Made by a program: the position numbers and the translations under genes. Below are positions 8,502-16,821 of a stretch of 33,979 bases of DNA, one piece after another (position 1 is the stretch's first letter; each line of letters opens with the position of its first letter). The stretch is from Clostridia bacterium. GTDB lineage: Bacteria > Bacillota > Clostridia > Oscillospirales > CAG-272. The notes beneath the pieces were generated by a model. That model made no database searches. It saw only the letters and a program-made list of their open reading frames with translations, and was not told the DNA's origin. The DNA lies in assembly GCA_017518975.1 (NCBI GenBank), contig JAFWTH010000139.1, positions 1 through 33,979 of the forward strand. The letters run 5' to 3'.

Positions 8502-9641
8502 ATGAAAGAGATCATCTACGCCGACAACGCGGCGACGGAAAGACTCAGTTCCGACGCACTCAAGGCGATGACGCCGTGGCTGACGTCGGAATACGGAAAC
8601 GCATCGCAGCCCTATTTTTCGGGCTTGCGTGCACATGCTTCCGTCGAGAGTGCGCGTGAGACGGTCTCCGGTCTCATCGGCGCATCGCCCGATGAGATCT
8701 TTTTTACGTCGGGCGGCACGGAGAGCGACAACTGGGCGATCAGACGCTTCTTCCGCCCGGACGGTGAAGCGAGGATCATCGTATCCTCGGTAGAGCATCA
8801 TGCGGTTTTGGACGCTTGCCGAGAGGCGGCGATCGAACGCCGGGGGAAAACGGCGGCGGAAACCGTCCCGGTCGACAAAGACGGGGTCGTCGACGCGGAC
8901 GTTCTCTCTGCGTCGATCGGACGCGGAGGAACGATCCCGACGCTCGTTTCGGTAATGCTTGCGAACAACGAGATAGGTACTGTCGAACCGGTCGGAAAAC
9001 TCGCGGAGCGCGCTCACGCGCGCAGCGCGTATTTTCACACCGACGCGGTCGCGGCGGTCGGGAAAATACCGATCGACGTGGGAGAACTCGGCGTCGATAT
9101 GCTTTCCGCGTCCGCCCACAAATTCGGCGGTCCTCAGGGAATGGGTTTTCTTTATATAAAAAATGGAACTCCGCTCAGCCCGTTTTTCTTCGGCGGAGCG
9201 CAGGAGCGTTCCATGAGAGCCGGGACGGAAAACGTCGCAGGGATCGTCGGCACGGCGGCGGCGCTGAAGTCGCGAGTCGACGGGATGAAAAAAGCGAACG
9301 GAGTCCTTGTAAAACTCGAGGAACGCCTGCTGTCGCGCCTCTGCGGCGCCGACTTTATAAGAAACGGCGCGAAAGAACGCATCCCCGGACTCCTGAGTCT
9401 CTCATTCCGGGGCGCTGACGGAGAGACGATCCTTCACCGGCTCGATCTCAAAGGTATTGCAGTTTCCACGGGAGCCGCGTGCGACAGCGTCAGAACCGAA
9501 GTGTCGCATGTTATTCGTGCGATCGGAGTTCCGGAAGAATACGCAAAGGGGACCGTCCGGATCTCACTCGGCGTTGATAATACAGAACGAGAAGTCGACA
9601 GGATCGCCGCGGAGATAATTGAGATCATAAAAGACCGGTAA
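8502..9641 (+). CDS. Cysteine desulfurase, NifS/IscS family
   Basis: A 379-residue class V aminotransferase-fold enzyme that takes sulfur from cysteine for Fe-S clusters or thio-modified tRNA. The N-terminus YADNAATERLS matches the family. FFTSGGTESDNWAIR binds PLP phosphate and SASAHKFGGPQGMGFLYI carries the PLP lysine. The mobile catalytic-cysteine loop reads STGAACDSVRTEVSHVI, where the usual form is close to SSGSACTSG...SHVL; the Cys is kept but the loop is unusual. No iscU or nifU neighbour is present, so the sulfur acceptor is unclear. It lies in a short plus-strand run between vanZ-like and AlkD-like genes. Confidence 0.93.
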   Translation: MKEIIYADNAATERLSSDALKAMTPWLTSEYGNASQPYFSGLRAHASVESARETVSGLIGASPDEIFFTSGGTESDNWAIRRFFRPDGEARIIVSSVEHHAVLDACREAAIERRGKTAAETVPVDKDGVVDADVLSASIGRGGTIPTLVSVMLANNEIGTVEPVGKLAERAHARSAYFHTDAVAAVGKIPIDVGELGVDMLSASAHKFGGPQGMGFLYIKNGTPLSPFFFGGAQERSMRAGTENVAGIVGTAAALKSRVDGMKKANGVLVKLEERLLSRLCGADFIRNGAKERIPGLLSLSFRGADGETILHRLDLKGIAVSTGAACDSVRTEVSHVIRAIGVPEEYAKGTVRISLGVDNTEREVDRIAAEIIEIIKDR

Positions 9642-9654
9642 GTACGGAGTTAAA

Positions 9655-10341
9655 ATGATAACCGAAGAAATTAAAGACAATCTTTTTGAACTGCGTGATG
9701 AAAAATACCGCGATTTTCAGGCGGGGCTCATTCCGACCGTCCCGCGGGACCGTTTCATCGGTGTGAGGACGCCCGATCTTCGCCGCCTTGCGAAAGAGTC
9801 AGCCGCGCGGAACGACGTCGGCGTTTTTTTGGCGGAGCTGCCTCACCGGTATTTCGACGAGAACCAGCTTCACGCTTTCATCCTCTCGGGAATGAAAGAC
9901 TACGACCGCTGTATCGCGGGAGTGGATTCGTTTCTGCCGTTCGTCGACAACTGGGCGACGTGCGATCAGATGAGTCCGAAGATATTCAAAAAACACAAGC
10001 CCGAACTTCTCGGAAAAATCGACGGGTGGATCGCGTCGGACAAAACGTATACCGTCCGGTTTGCGGTCGGAATGCTTATGGAGCACTTTCTCGGCGAGGA
10101 TTTCGATCCCGCGTATCCCGCAGCCGTCGCCTCGATCAGATCGGAAGAGTATTACGTGCGTATGATGGTCGCGTGGTATTTCGCCACGGCGCTTGCGAAG
10201 CAGTATGATTCCGTTCTCCCGTTCATCGAAGAACAAAGACTCGATCCGTGGACTCACAACAGGGCAATCCGGAAATCTGTCGAGAGTTATCGCATTTCAG
10301 ACGACCGGAAGGAATATCTCAGATCACTTAAGACGGTATGA
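9655..10341 (+). CDS. AlkD-like DNA alkylation repair protein
   Basis: A 228-residue helical-repeat (HEAT-like) protein of the DNA alkylation repair family, whose AlkD members remove N3- and N7-alkylated purines. Recognisable parts are the N-terminal KYRDFQAGLIPTVPRDRFIGVRTPDLRRLAK, the central FVDNWATCDQMSPK (residues about 98-111), with the Trp-Asp region typical of the family, and the C-terminal DPWTHNRAIRKSVESYRIS. Length matches AlkD. GGAG precedes the ATG, 13 bases after the cysteine desulfurase stop. A good intrinsic terminator follows. Enzyme activity is family knowledge and not shown by the sequence alone. Confidence 0.9.
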   Translation: MITEEIKDNLFELRDEKYRDFQAGLIPTVPRDRFIGVRTPDLRRLAKESAARNDVGVFLAELPHRYFDENQLHAFILSGMKDYDRCIAGVDSFLPFVDNWATCDQMSPKIFKKHKPELLGKIDGWIASDKTYTVRFAVGMLMEHFLGEDFDPAYPAAVASIRSEEYYVRMMVAWYFATALAKQYDSVLPFIEEQRLDPWTHNRAIRKSVESYRISDDRKEYLRSLKTV

Positions 10342-10344
10342 CCG

Positions 10345-10382
10345 CGGCTGTACCGCAAAAAAGCGGCGCGGCCGTTTTTTTT
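10345..10382 (+). terminator. Intrinsic terminator after the AlkD-like gene
   Basis: Stem CGGC, inner loop, CCGC, loop AAAAAA, GCGG, inner loop, GCCG, then eight T at 10375-10382. It closes the vanZ-nifS-alkD run. Confidence 0.75.
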
Positions 10383-10396
10383 CGAAAAAAAGTGAG

Positions 10397-10418
10397 AACT
10401 TTTGTCAAATCGTTCGAC
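10397..10418 (+). promoter_or_regulatory. Candidate ECF-sigma promoter before the sigma gene
   Basis: AAC (10397-10399) within GAGAACTTTT and CGAC (10415-10418), 15 bases apart, recall the AAC / CGT-type elements used by many ECF sigma factors. No sigma-A promoter is visible in this gap, which would fit autoregulation. Pattern by eye only. Confidence 0.35.
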
Positions 10419-10460
10419 TAATGGGTGAAAACGCAAATCCCGGAAGAAAGGAGAGACGGA

Positions 10461-11024
10461 ATGACCGGCGATGCCTCGGCTCTTGAAAACTACCAGAGAT
10501 ACCGCGCGGGCGATGAATCCGCTCTCGGCGACGTCATCCGCGCCTATGCGGACGGAATGACCTTTTTTACTTCGACGCTCGTGAAGAATCCGGACGACGC
10601 CGAGGAGATAGTCTCGGACGCGTTCGTAGAGATCGCTCTGAAAAAACGCGCTTTCCGCGGTGAGAGCGCGCTCAGGACTTATCTGTACGCGATATGCCGC
10701 CATAAGGCGATCGACCTGATACGGAAAAGAGCGCGGCGCGGAGAGATCGTTTCGCCGAGCGACGATCAGACCGCGGATCTCGATACGCTCGAGGGCCGCG
10801 TTCTGAGGACGGAGCGCGACGGAGCGATCCACAGAGCGATGACCGAGCTTTGTGAGGAATACAGAGTCGCTTTGTATCTCGTTTACTTCGAGGATATGAG
10901 CCACGACGACGTGGCTCGCGCGATGAAAAAGAGCCGGAAGCAGACCGAAAACGTCATCTTCCGCGCAAGGCGCGCGCTACGCGCGCTTCTTGAAAAGGAG
11001 GGCTTCACCCATGAAGAATTATGA
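10461..11024 (+). CDS. ECF-type RNA polymerase sigma factor
   Basis: A 187-residue sigma-70-family protein. Region 2 covers about residues 20-90 (KNPDDAEEIVSDAFVEIALKK, then TYLYAICRHKAIDLIRKR, the region that recognises the -10 element). Region 4 covers about residues 120-180 (AMTELCEEYRVALYLVYFEDMSHDDVARAM, then a helix-turn-helix ending in RARRALRALLE). Regions 1 and 3 are missing, as in ECF sigmas. The ATG at 10461 is chosen over an upstream GTG at 10425 because AAAGGAG lies 6 bases before it. The last 14 bases overlap the beta-propeller gene, so the two are translationally coupled, the usual arrangement of a sigma with its membrane partner. Confidence 0.9.
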   Translation: MTGDASALENYQRYRAGDESALGDVIRAYADGMTFFTSTLVKNPDDAEEIVSDAFVEIALKKRAFRGESALRTYLYAICRHKAIDLIRKRARRGEIVSPSDDQTADLDTLEGRVLRTERDGAIHRAMTELCEEYRVALYLVYFEDMSHDDVARAMKKSRKQTENVIFRARRALRALLEKEGFTHEEL

Positions 11025-13176
11025 CGAACTGACAAGCGAGGTTCTGGAAAAGGTACGATCCGAAAAGAAAAGAAGGCGCGGCGCCGTGAAAAAGATCACC
11101 TCCGCTGCTCTCGCTTTCGTTTTCGTTGCGGGCGCGGTTCTCGCGGCGTATTACTCGGGCGGTATGACGAGATCGGTCGTCCCGGACGTCAAAGGCGCCG
11201 TGGTTGCCTCCGCTCACGATTACGGAGAGATCTACGATCTTCTGATAAAAGCGCCGGACGGAGACTACCCGGGATACGGAGAAATCGAAACGGACATGGC
11301 CGAGCGGGTCGATGAAAAAACGTCCCTGAGCGAAGTGTCGGACGCCCCGGCGAATGACGCGTCGCCCGAGTTGTCCGCGGGCACTTTTACGAGGACTAAC
11401 GTACAGGTCGACGGGATCGACGAGGCGGACGTCGTTAAGACCGACGGAAAATACGTCTACGCCGTCAGCCGCGAAAACGTGTATATCATCTCTGCGGAGA
11501 ACGGAGAGATGAACTCCGTTTCAAAGGTCCCGTACAGAGGCGAAGACGGCTCGTTCACACCCGACGCGTCGCTTGCGGTCACGTGGGCGGTCCCGGATAT
11601 TTATATCGAGGGCGACAGATTGATAATCGTCTCCCACACTTACAGGTACAACGGCGATAACGGTCAGAATGACCCCGTTTATATTATGCCTTTCTATGGA
11701 GGCGATTCGTACTTCACCGCCGCCGTATACGATATTTCCGACAGATCGTCCCCTGCGTTCGTATCCTCGGTCTCCGTCAGCGGCGAAGGTATCTCGAGCC
11801 GGATGACTGACGGACGGCTTTACCTTATCGCCGCCGACAGATATTACGGCGAACTCGACCGCAGCGAACCCGAAACTTTTATCCCCTCCGTCTATGAGGA
11901 CGGCAAATCGGAACTCATCGCGCCCGATTCGATATACTGCGGGGCGGAGGAGAGCACGTGTCAATATCTGAACGTTATGGAAGTCTCCGTCGCCGACGCC
12001 TCCGTCGTATCGTCGATCTCGCTCCTCGGTTACGACGGTGAAACGATGTACCAGAGCGCGGACAATATCTTTGTCGCACGGACCGATTATAAATACGACT
12101 CGACTGAGACGACCGAAGACGGTATCACGACCGCGGCCGGAAGCAACAGATACGATACGATCCTCACGAAGATCTCTCTGAACGGAGGACTCGCATTCGC
12201 GGGCGCAGCGAACCTTGACGGATCTATCCTCAACAGCTTTTCAATGGACGAGTACGACGGTTATCTTCGCGTCGTGACGAGCATCAGGATCGAAAACTAT
12301 GAGTCGAAGTGGCGCGAGGCGGAATCCTTCCCGGAAAACGTGGACTATGACGTCCCGGAAAACAGGGACGGCGATATCGTCTACGCCGAGACCGGATCGG
12401 AAGAGTATTACGGCGAATATTATTACTACGGGCCCGAATATATCAGCGATGAGTGGAACGACGAGATGTACAACAATCTGTACGTTCTCGATTCCGCGAT
12501 GAACGTCACGGGCAGACTCGAACGCCTCGCTCCGGACGAGAGGATCTACTCCTGCCGGTTCGAGGGAACGGACGGATATTTCGTAACGTACCGTGAGACC
12601 GACCCGCTGTTCCACGTCGATCTCTCCGATCCGACCGCTCCTCGCGTGATCGACGAGCTGAAGATCCCCGGTCACTCCGATTATCTCGGACGCTTCGGCG
12701 AACTGCTCTTCGGCTTCGGTCAGGACGACGACGGAAATCTCAAACTCTCCATGTTCAGTGAGGACGAAGGCGGCGCGATGAGCGAGATCTCGGTGATCAC
12801 GATACCCGGGGCGTATTACAGCGAGGCGCTTTACGACCATCACGCCATTCTCGCAGACGCTGAACGCGGCTTGATCTGCTTCGGAGCGGAAACGTGGGGT
12901 GACGACGATGTCTATGGGTCGAAGTTCTACGTCGTATCCTGGAACGGACAGGGATTTGAAATAAAGACGTCGGTTGACATCGGCGAATGGTCCGACGCGC
13001 TGCGCGGACTCTTCATCGGCGACTTCTTCTATCTGTTTGCAAGAGGAAGCGGAACCGCGGACACGATAACCTCTTTCAGTCTCACCGACTTCTCCGAGAT
13101 CGACAGGGAAGAACTCGACGAGAGGGAAATCGAACCGGATTACTACGGAGTATTCGAAGGCGCAATAATCGACTGA
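11011..13176 (+). CDS. Membrane-anchored beta-propeller protein, likely sigma partner
   Basis: A 721-residue protein. Residues 1-20 are cytosolic and charged (MKNYDELTSEVLEKVRSEKK), then one membrane helix at about 24-46, then a large outside part. NVQVDGIDEADVVKTDGKYVY at about residues 130-150 is the mark of the beta-propeller domain family found in secreted Clostridia and archaeal proteins. Many further propeller-like strands follow, with Asp- and Tyr-rich loops. The short N-terminus resembles that of small anti-sigma factors, and the gene overlaps the ECF sigma gene, so it may hold or release the sigma factor in response to an outside signal; this is inference. AGGAGGG precedes the ATG. 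A strong terminator follows. Confidence 0.82.
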   Translation: MKNYDELTSEVLEKVRSEKKRRRGAVKKITSAALAFVFVAGAVLAAYYSGGMTRSVVPDVKGAVVASAHDYGEIYDLLIKAPDGDYPGYGEIETDMAERVDEKTSLSEVSDAPANDASPELSAGTFTRTNVQVDGIDEADVVKTDGKYVYAVSRENVYIISAENGEMNSVSKVPYRGEDGSFTPDASLAVTWAVPDIYIEGDRLIIVSHTYRYNGDNGQNDPVYIMPFYGGDSYFTAAVYDISDRSSPAFVSSVSVSGEGISSRMTDGRLYLIAADRYYGELDRSEPETFIPSVYEDGKSELIAPDSIYCGAEESTCQYLNVMEVSVADASVVSSISLLGYDGETMYQSADNIFVARTDYKYDSTETTEDGITTAAGSNRYDTILTKISLNGGLAFAGAANLDGSILNSFSMDEYDGYLRVVTSIRIENYESKWREAESFPENVDYDVPENRDGDIVYAETGSEEYYGEYYYYGPEYISDEWNDEMYNNLYVLDSAMNVTGRLERLAPDERIYSCRFEGTDGYFVTYRETDPLFHVDLSDPTAPRVIDELKIPGHSDYLGRFGELLFGFGQDDDGNLKLSMFSEDEGGAMSEISVITIPGAYYSEALYDHHAILADAERGLICFGAETWGDDDVYGSKFYVVSWNGQGFEIKTSVDIGEWSDALRGLFIGDFFYLFARGSGTADTITSFSLTDFSEIDREELDEREIEPDYYGVFEGAIID

Positions 13177-13191
13177 ACGTTCAAAAAACGT

Positions 13192-13221
13192 GCCGGATCC
13201 TGCGGGATCCGGCTGTTTTTT
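13192..13221 (+). terminator. Intrinsic terminator after the beta-propeller gene
   Basis: Perfect 9-base stem GCCGGATCC / GGATCCGGC with loop TGCG, then TGTTTTTT. Confidence 0.9.
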
Positions 13222-13241
13222 CGTTTCTTTCAAGGTAATGA

Positions 13242-13270
13242 TTGCATTTTTCCGAACTATCTGCTATTAT
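13242..13270 (+). promoter_or_regulatory. Sigma-A promoter for the clostripain-family gene
   Basis: TTGCAT (13242-13247), 17-base spacer, TATTAT (13265-13270). The ATG follows at 13306 with AAGGAG upstream. Confidence 0.75.
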
Positions 13271-13305
13271 AAAAACAGAATAATGAGGTCAAGGAGATCA
13301 TCTTT

Positions 13306-15699
13306 ATGGCAGACCGAAAAGGCGGCAGACCGTTCGGGCGTCGGAGAATCGACGGAGGGACGGGTCAAAGCGTTCATACTCACGGCTCCGGACTCGGAAC
13401 GGGTCCTGTAGGCAAACAGGATGCATATGAGGGTCGGCAAAACGCCGGAAACTCCGGAAATGGCGGAGTACAGCGCGCCGGAGGCGGAAAGAGTTTCCTG
13501 CCTATAATAATTATTGTTGTCATTCTGCTGATCGCGGGCGGCGGCACCGGCCTTTCCGGGCTCTTCGGAGGCGGCGGGAATCAGACCGACGCTTCTCATT
13601 ACCAGCAGAACGTTCCGTCCCAGAACCAGGGCGGAGGACTGTCGTCCGTTCTTGGCGGCTTTCTGGGCAACAGTTCATACAGCGACGGCACGTGGAAGGG
13701 CGTCAACAACACCGGCAAGCTGAACGCGACGTCCTCCGCTGAAAAACGCACCGTACTTTACGGTAACGGTCGCGATAAGGTTACCGTTATGGTATATCTC
13801 TGCGGTACCGACCTTGAATCAAAGAGCGGTATGGCGAGCGCCGACCTGCGCGAGATGGCGGGAGCGGATCTCGGAGATAACGTCAACGTGGTCGTCTACA
13901 CGGGCGGATGCCGCCAGTGGAAAACGAAAGGGATATCGAACTCCGCGCACCAGATCTACGTTTTCGAAAACGGAGGTCTGCGTCTGCTCGAAAAGGACGC
14001 TGCGGGAAAGAAAGCGATGACCGACCCCACGGCGCTTTCGGGCTTTATCCGCTGGTGCGCCGATAAATACCCGGCGAACAGGAATATTCTGGTCATGTGG
14101 GACCACGGCTCAGGTTCGGTCGCCGGATTCGGCTATGACGAAACGCGCGCGAACGCGGGTTCCATGCCTCTCTCATCGATAGCGAAGGCGCTGAAGGACG
14201 GCGGCGTAACGTTCGATTTCATCGGATTTGACGCCTGCCTGATGGCGACGGTCGAAACGGCTCTTACGCTGGCGCCGTATTCCGATTATCTGATTGCCAG
14301 CGAGGAGACCGAGCCCGGTATAGGGTGGTATCACACGCGCTGGCTTAACGAACTCGGCAGAGATCCGGCGATCGATACTCCGACGCTCGGCAAGATCATA
14401 GCGGACGATTTCGTCAGTACGTGCGCTCAGCAGTGCAGGGGACAGATGGCGACTCTTTCCGTCGTCGACCTTGCGGAGCTTTCGAAAAACGTTCCGGACG
14501 AACTTAAGGCGTTTGCCAAGAGTACCGCTGAGGCGATAAGCAGCAACGGGTTTGAGGAGGTCTCCAAGGCGAGAGGCGATACGCGCGAATTCGGCGCGGA
14601 GAACCGGCTCGATCAGATCGACCTTGTTCATCTCTCTCTGCTTCTGGACACAAAGGACAGCCGGGATCTTGCGAACGCGCTTCTCGGAGCCGTGAAGTAT
14701 AATAAGGTAAGTTCGGGAATAACCGACGCTTACGGGCTTGCGGCGTACTTCCCGTACCGTTCCGCTAACCGCGTTAACAGCGCAGTGTCGCAGCTCGACG
14801 CGATGGGCTTTGACGACGATTACACCGCCTGCGTTAAAAAATTCGCGTCGCTTGAGGTAACGGGTCAGGCGGCGGGAGGCGGAAGTATGTCGCCGTTCGG
14901 TTCTCTCTTCGGCGGCAGCGGAACCGGTCCTTCCGGCAGCGTATCCGATCTGATCGGCTCGCTCCTCGGAGGCGGCGGGAACTCGCTGTTGGGTTCTCTT
15001 CTTGGAGACGCTTCCGCGTTTGACCGCGATATTCCTACCGAGACGCTGATCGACACCGTTGAGGGCGCGCGTCTCACGGCGCCTCTCGTCTGGACAGAGA
15101 AAGACGGTTTAGCGGTTCTTTCGATGCCCGAATCCGAGTGGGAGAAAGTCGCCGATCTGCAGCTCAACGTCTTCCTGGACGACGGTAAGGGCTATATCGA
15201 CCTCGGGCTCGATACGATCTTCAGTTTCACTGACGACGGCGACCTGATAGGCGAATACGATAACAAGTGGGTCGCGATCAACCGTCAGCCCGTCGCCTAC
15301 TACTATACCGACTGCACGGTCGAGGACGGCGAAACGGTGGTTCACGGACGCGTTCCGGTCCTTCTCAACGGAGACCGCGCGGAACTGCTGATCGCCTTCC
15401 GCGACGACGGAGCGGAGATCTCCGGCGCAAGATACGTCTATGCGGACGGACAGACCGAGACGGTCGCCAAGTCCACGGAACTTTACGACGGGGATGAGAT
15501 CCAGCCAATCTGCGACCGCTATTCCTATGACGGCGAGTACGAGGATTCGTACATGCTCGGTGATTCGTTCGTATACAGCGGAGAGGGGAGTCTTACGGTT
15601 TCCGACGTCACTCTCGATCCCGCCGACGGCTCGCCCGTCGCATCGTATATGTTTACGGACCGCTTTGCGTACGAACACTGGACCGAAAAAATAGGATAA
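13306..15699 (+). CDS. Clostripain-family cysteine protease (peptidase C11), membrane anchored
   Basis: A 797-residue protein. Residues 1-61 are a Gly/Arg-rich cytosolic tail, then one membrane helix at about 64-84, then a Gly/Ser/Asn-rich linker. The C11 domain runs from about residue 163: VTVMVYLCGTDLES, the catalytic His H267 in WDHGSGS and the catalytic Cys C311 in FDACLMA. Family members cut after Arg or Lys and are often self-processed; whether that happens here is unknown. A second Gly-rich linker (about residues 523-567, repeats of GSLLGGGGNSLLGSLLGD type) leads to a C-terminal beta-rich domain that I do not recognise. It has its own promoter and terminator, so it is a single-gene unit. 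Confidence 0.9.
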   Translation: MADRKGGRPFGRRRIDGGTGQSVHTHGSGLGTGPVGKQDAYEGRQNAGNSGNGGVQRAGGGKSFLPIIIIVVILLIAGGGTGLSGLFGGGGNQTDASHYQQNVPSQNQGGGLSSVLGGFLGNSSYSDGTWKGVNNTGKLNATSSAEKRTVLYGNGRDKVTVMVYLCGTDLESKSGMASADLREMAGADLGDNVNVVVYTGGCRQWKTKGISNSAHQIYVFENGGLRLLEKDAAGKKAMTDPTALSGFIRWCADKYPANRNILVMWDHGSGSVAGFGYDETRANAGSMPLSSIAKALKDGGVTFDFIGFDACLMATVETALTLAPYSDYLIASEETEPGIGWYHTRWLNELGRDPAIDTPTLGKIIADDFVSTCAQQCRGQMATLSVVDLAELSKNVPDELKAFAKSTAEAISSNGFEEVSKARGDTREFGAENRLDQIDLVHLSLLLDTKDSRDLANALLGAVKYNKVSSGITDAYGLAAYFPYRSANRVNSAVSQLDAMGFDDDYTACVKKFASLEVTGQAAGGGSMSPFGSLFGGSGTGPSGSVSDLIGSLLGGGGNSLLGSLLGDASAFDRDIPTETLIDTVEGARLTAPLVWTEKDGLAVLSMPESEWEKVADLQLNVFLDDGKGYIDLGLDTIFSFTDDGDLIGEYDNKWVAINRQPVAYYYTDCTVEDGETVVHGRVPVLLNGDRAELLIAFRDDGAEISGARYVYADGQTETVAKSTELYDGDEIQPICDRYSYDGEYEDSYMLGDSFVYSGEGSLTVSDVTLDPADGSPVASYMFTDRFAYEHWTEKIG

Positions 15700-15700
15700 G

Positions 15701-15728
15701 AAAAAGGGGTGCTTCGGCGCCCCTTTTT
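15701..15728. terminator. Intrinsic terminator after the C11 protease gene, bidirectional
   Basis: AAAAAGGGG plus TGC, loop TTCG, then GCG plus CCCCTTTTT. Twelve pairs with one G-T wobble. The A/T arms make it work in both directions. Confidence 0.9.
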
Positions 15729-15834
15729 AATCGGTTTGAACTGGTTCGGTGCGTTTTTGAGAATACCGTATCGCATCGAGGAGAAAAATGCTCACGTATT
15801 TTTCAGCGGATGTTCTCTGCTTGCGCGAGTATCA

Positions 15835-15863
15835 TAAAAAACAGGGGCGAACGACTCCCCTGT
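15835..15863 (-). terminator. Intrinsic terminator of the DUF6442-XRE operon
   Basis: On the minus strand, ACAGGGG / CCCCTGT (7 pairs, 9-base loop) is followed by a T-rich run. It lies about 100 bases after the XRE stop. Confidence 0.75.
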
Positions 15864-15961
15864 CTTTATGAGTAAAGATTGCATTTTTAAAAAAGAGGAG
15901 AAATCGTTGAATTTCGTAACGCGAAACATGATTCCGGTTTTTTATTAAAAAAGAGCGACTG

Positions 15962-16168
15962 TTAAAAATAAAACAATTCTTCAAACTTTCTGTCCAAAGC
16001 GATGCATAGAATCAACGCAAGCTTCGCTGTCGGGCCGAACTGACCTGTTTCTATTGAACTGATGGTGTTTCTGGAAACACCGACCATCTTTGCCAATTCT
16101 CCCTGTGACAGTCCTTTCTCTTTCCTTACTTCTGCGAGATTGTTATGTAGAATCAGTTCGTCTTCCAT
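15962..16168 (-). CDS. XRE-family helix-turn-helix regulator
   Basis: A 68-residue Cro/CI-type DNA-binding protein, made of little more than the HTH domain: NLAEVRKEKGLSQGELAKMVGVSRNTISSIETGQ at residues 10-43, then a short helix and the C-terminal FEELFYF. The ATG lies one base after the stop of the DUF6442 gene, with only a weak ribosome site, so its translation probably depends on the upstream gene. XRE regulators of this small type are often found beside a DUF6442-like membrane protein. The two palindromes at the operon promoter are the likely binding sites, which would make it self-regulating. Confidence 0.92.
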   Translation of the reverse strand: MEDELILHNNLAEVRKEKGLSQGELAKMVGVSRNTISSIETGQFGPTAKLALILCIALDRKFEELFYF

Positions 16169-16169
16169 A

Positions 16170-16496
16170 TTAGATTACCCCGCTCAACTGAAGAATCCAC
16201 ATGACCAGCATCGATAACGCAAGTACACCCCAGATGATCGCAGCGACCAGTTCATGGCGCCGCCGAAGCCTGAGGTATTTAACGGTGAAAATGACGAACG
16301 GCATTGAAAACAGTGCGAAATCAGCGCCCCTGTTTACATAGTGAAGTACGAATCCGTTTACGGTATCTACCAGGATTAACAGAATAACGCCGATTATATA
16401 AGCCAACCACGCTCCGTTTTTTCTTGCTTCCTGTTCAGGGAGATCCTTTTCTTTTCCTTCTCTTTGTGCTTTTGCGAGGATTTCTTCTTTCTTCAT
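16170..16496 (-). CDS. DUF6442-family membrane protein
   Basis: A 108-residue protein. It starts MKKEEILAKAQREGKEKDLPEQEARKNG, the charged N-terminus typical of DUF6442, followed by three or four membrane helices (about residues 30-48, 55-72, 83-103) with FVIFTVKYLRLRRRHELV between them. The ATG at 16496 has AGGAGG upstream; an in-frame ATG at 16520 lies inside the operator and is rejected. Function is unknown. It is the first gene of a two-gene operon with the XRE regulator. Confidence 0.85.
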   Translation of the reverse strand: MKKEEILAKAQREGKEKDLPEQEARKNGAWLAYIIGVILLILVDTVNGFVLHYVNRGADFALFSMPFVIFTVKYLRLRRRHELVAAIIWGVLALSMLVMWILQLSGVI

Positions 16497-16515
16497 GAAA
16501 ACCGCCTCCTTTTTT

Positions 16516-16533
16516 TGCAAAGTTTTCTTTGCA
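16516..16533. promoter_or_regulatory. Operator 1, perfect palindrome at the transcription start
   Basis: TGCAAAG TTTT CTTTGCA: perfect 7-base arms. It lies at about +1 to +18 of the promoter at 16541-16569, so a bound regulator would block transcription. Confidence 0.7.
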
Positions 16534-16540
16534 CGATGAC

Positions 16541-16569
16541 ATTATACCAATACCAAGTTTACTTGTCAA
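16541..16569 (-). promoter_or_regulatory. Full-consensus promoter of the DUF6442-XRE operon
   Basis: Minus strand: TTGACA (16564-16569), 17-base spacer, TATAAT (16541-16546). No mismatch; such a strong promoter normally needs repression. Confidence 0.9.
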
Positions 16570-16576
16570 TAGCTTT

Positions 16577-16594
16577 TGCAAAGTTTTCTTTACA
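16577..16594. promoter_or_regulatory. Operator 2, near-perfect copy upstream of the -35 box
   Basis: TGCAAAG TTTT CTTTACA: one base differs from operator 1. Centre-to-centre distance is 61 bases, close to six helical turns, so both sites face the same side of the DNA. Confidence 0.65.
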
Positions 16595-16716
16595 TTTTTG
16601 CAATTTGAAAAAGAAAAGCAGTTCAGATACGAAAGGCAATCATTTTTGATGCTGTGAAAAAAGGATTGCTGATCTTTATATACTGCGGTATGTACTGAAA
16701 ACGGAACGTACAAGAT

Positions 16717-16788
16717 GAGAACACCGTATCGTGGAAATAACCGCATCGCCACGCAGCGAATTCGCAGAGCGAATTCGGCGATGGTTCT
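16717..16788. repeat. Hairpin repeat, copy 1
   Basis: Starts GAGAACACCGTA and ends GATGGTTCT. Inside is CATCGCC, a 7-base bulge, GAATTCGC, loop AGA, GCGAATTC, GGCGATG, so the outer and inner arms both pair. Nearly the same sequence recurs at 16847-16919. Confidence 0.75.
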
Positions 16789-16821
16789 GCTCAGGATGTA
16801 GTTCCTCAAACCCTTGCAGGC

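Noticed and set aside
8376..9119. Open frame of 247 codons on the minus strand
   Set aside because: Antisense to vanZ-like and the cysteine desulfurase; Arg/Asp-rich peptide typical of a shadow frame.
12241..13233. Open frame of 330 codons on the minus strand
   Set aside because: Antisense shadow of the beta-propeller gene; its start runs across the terminator and no motif is seen.
13306..15699. Gly-rich linkers in the C11 protease as possible surface repeat or phase-variable tract
   Set aside because: The repeats are degenerate at DNA level and no short tandem unit with slippage potential is seen.
15788..15871. 27-codon frame on the plus strand with GAGGAG before its ATG
   Set aside because: It covers the terminator hairpin of the XRE operon, has no promoter, and the peptide has no clear features; chance is the simpler view.
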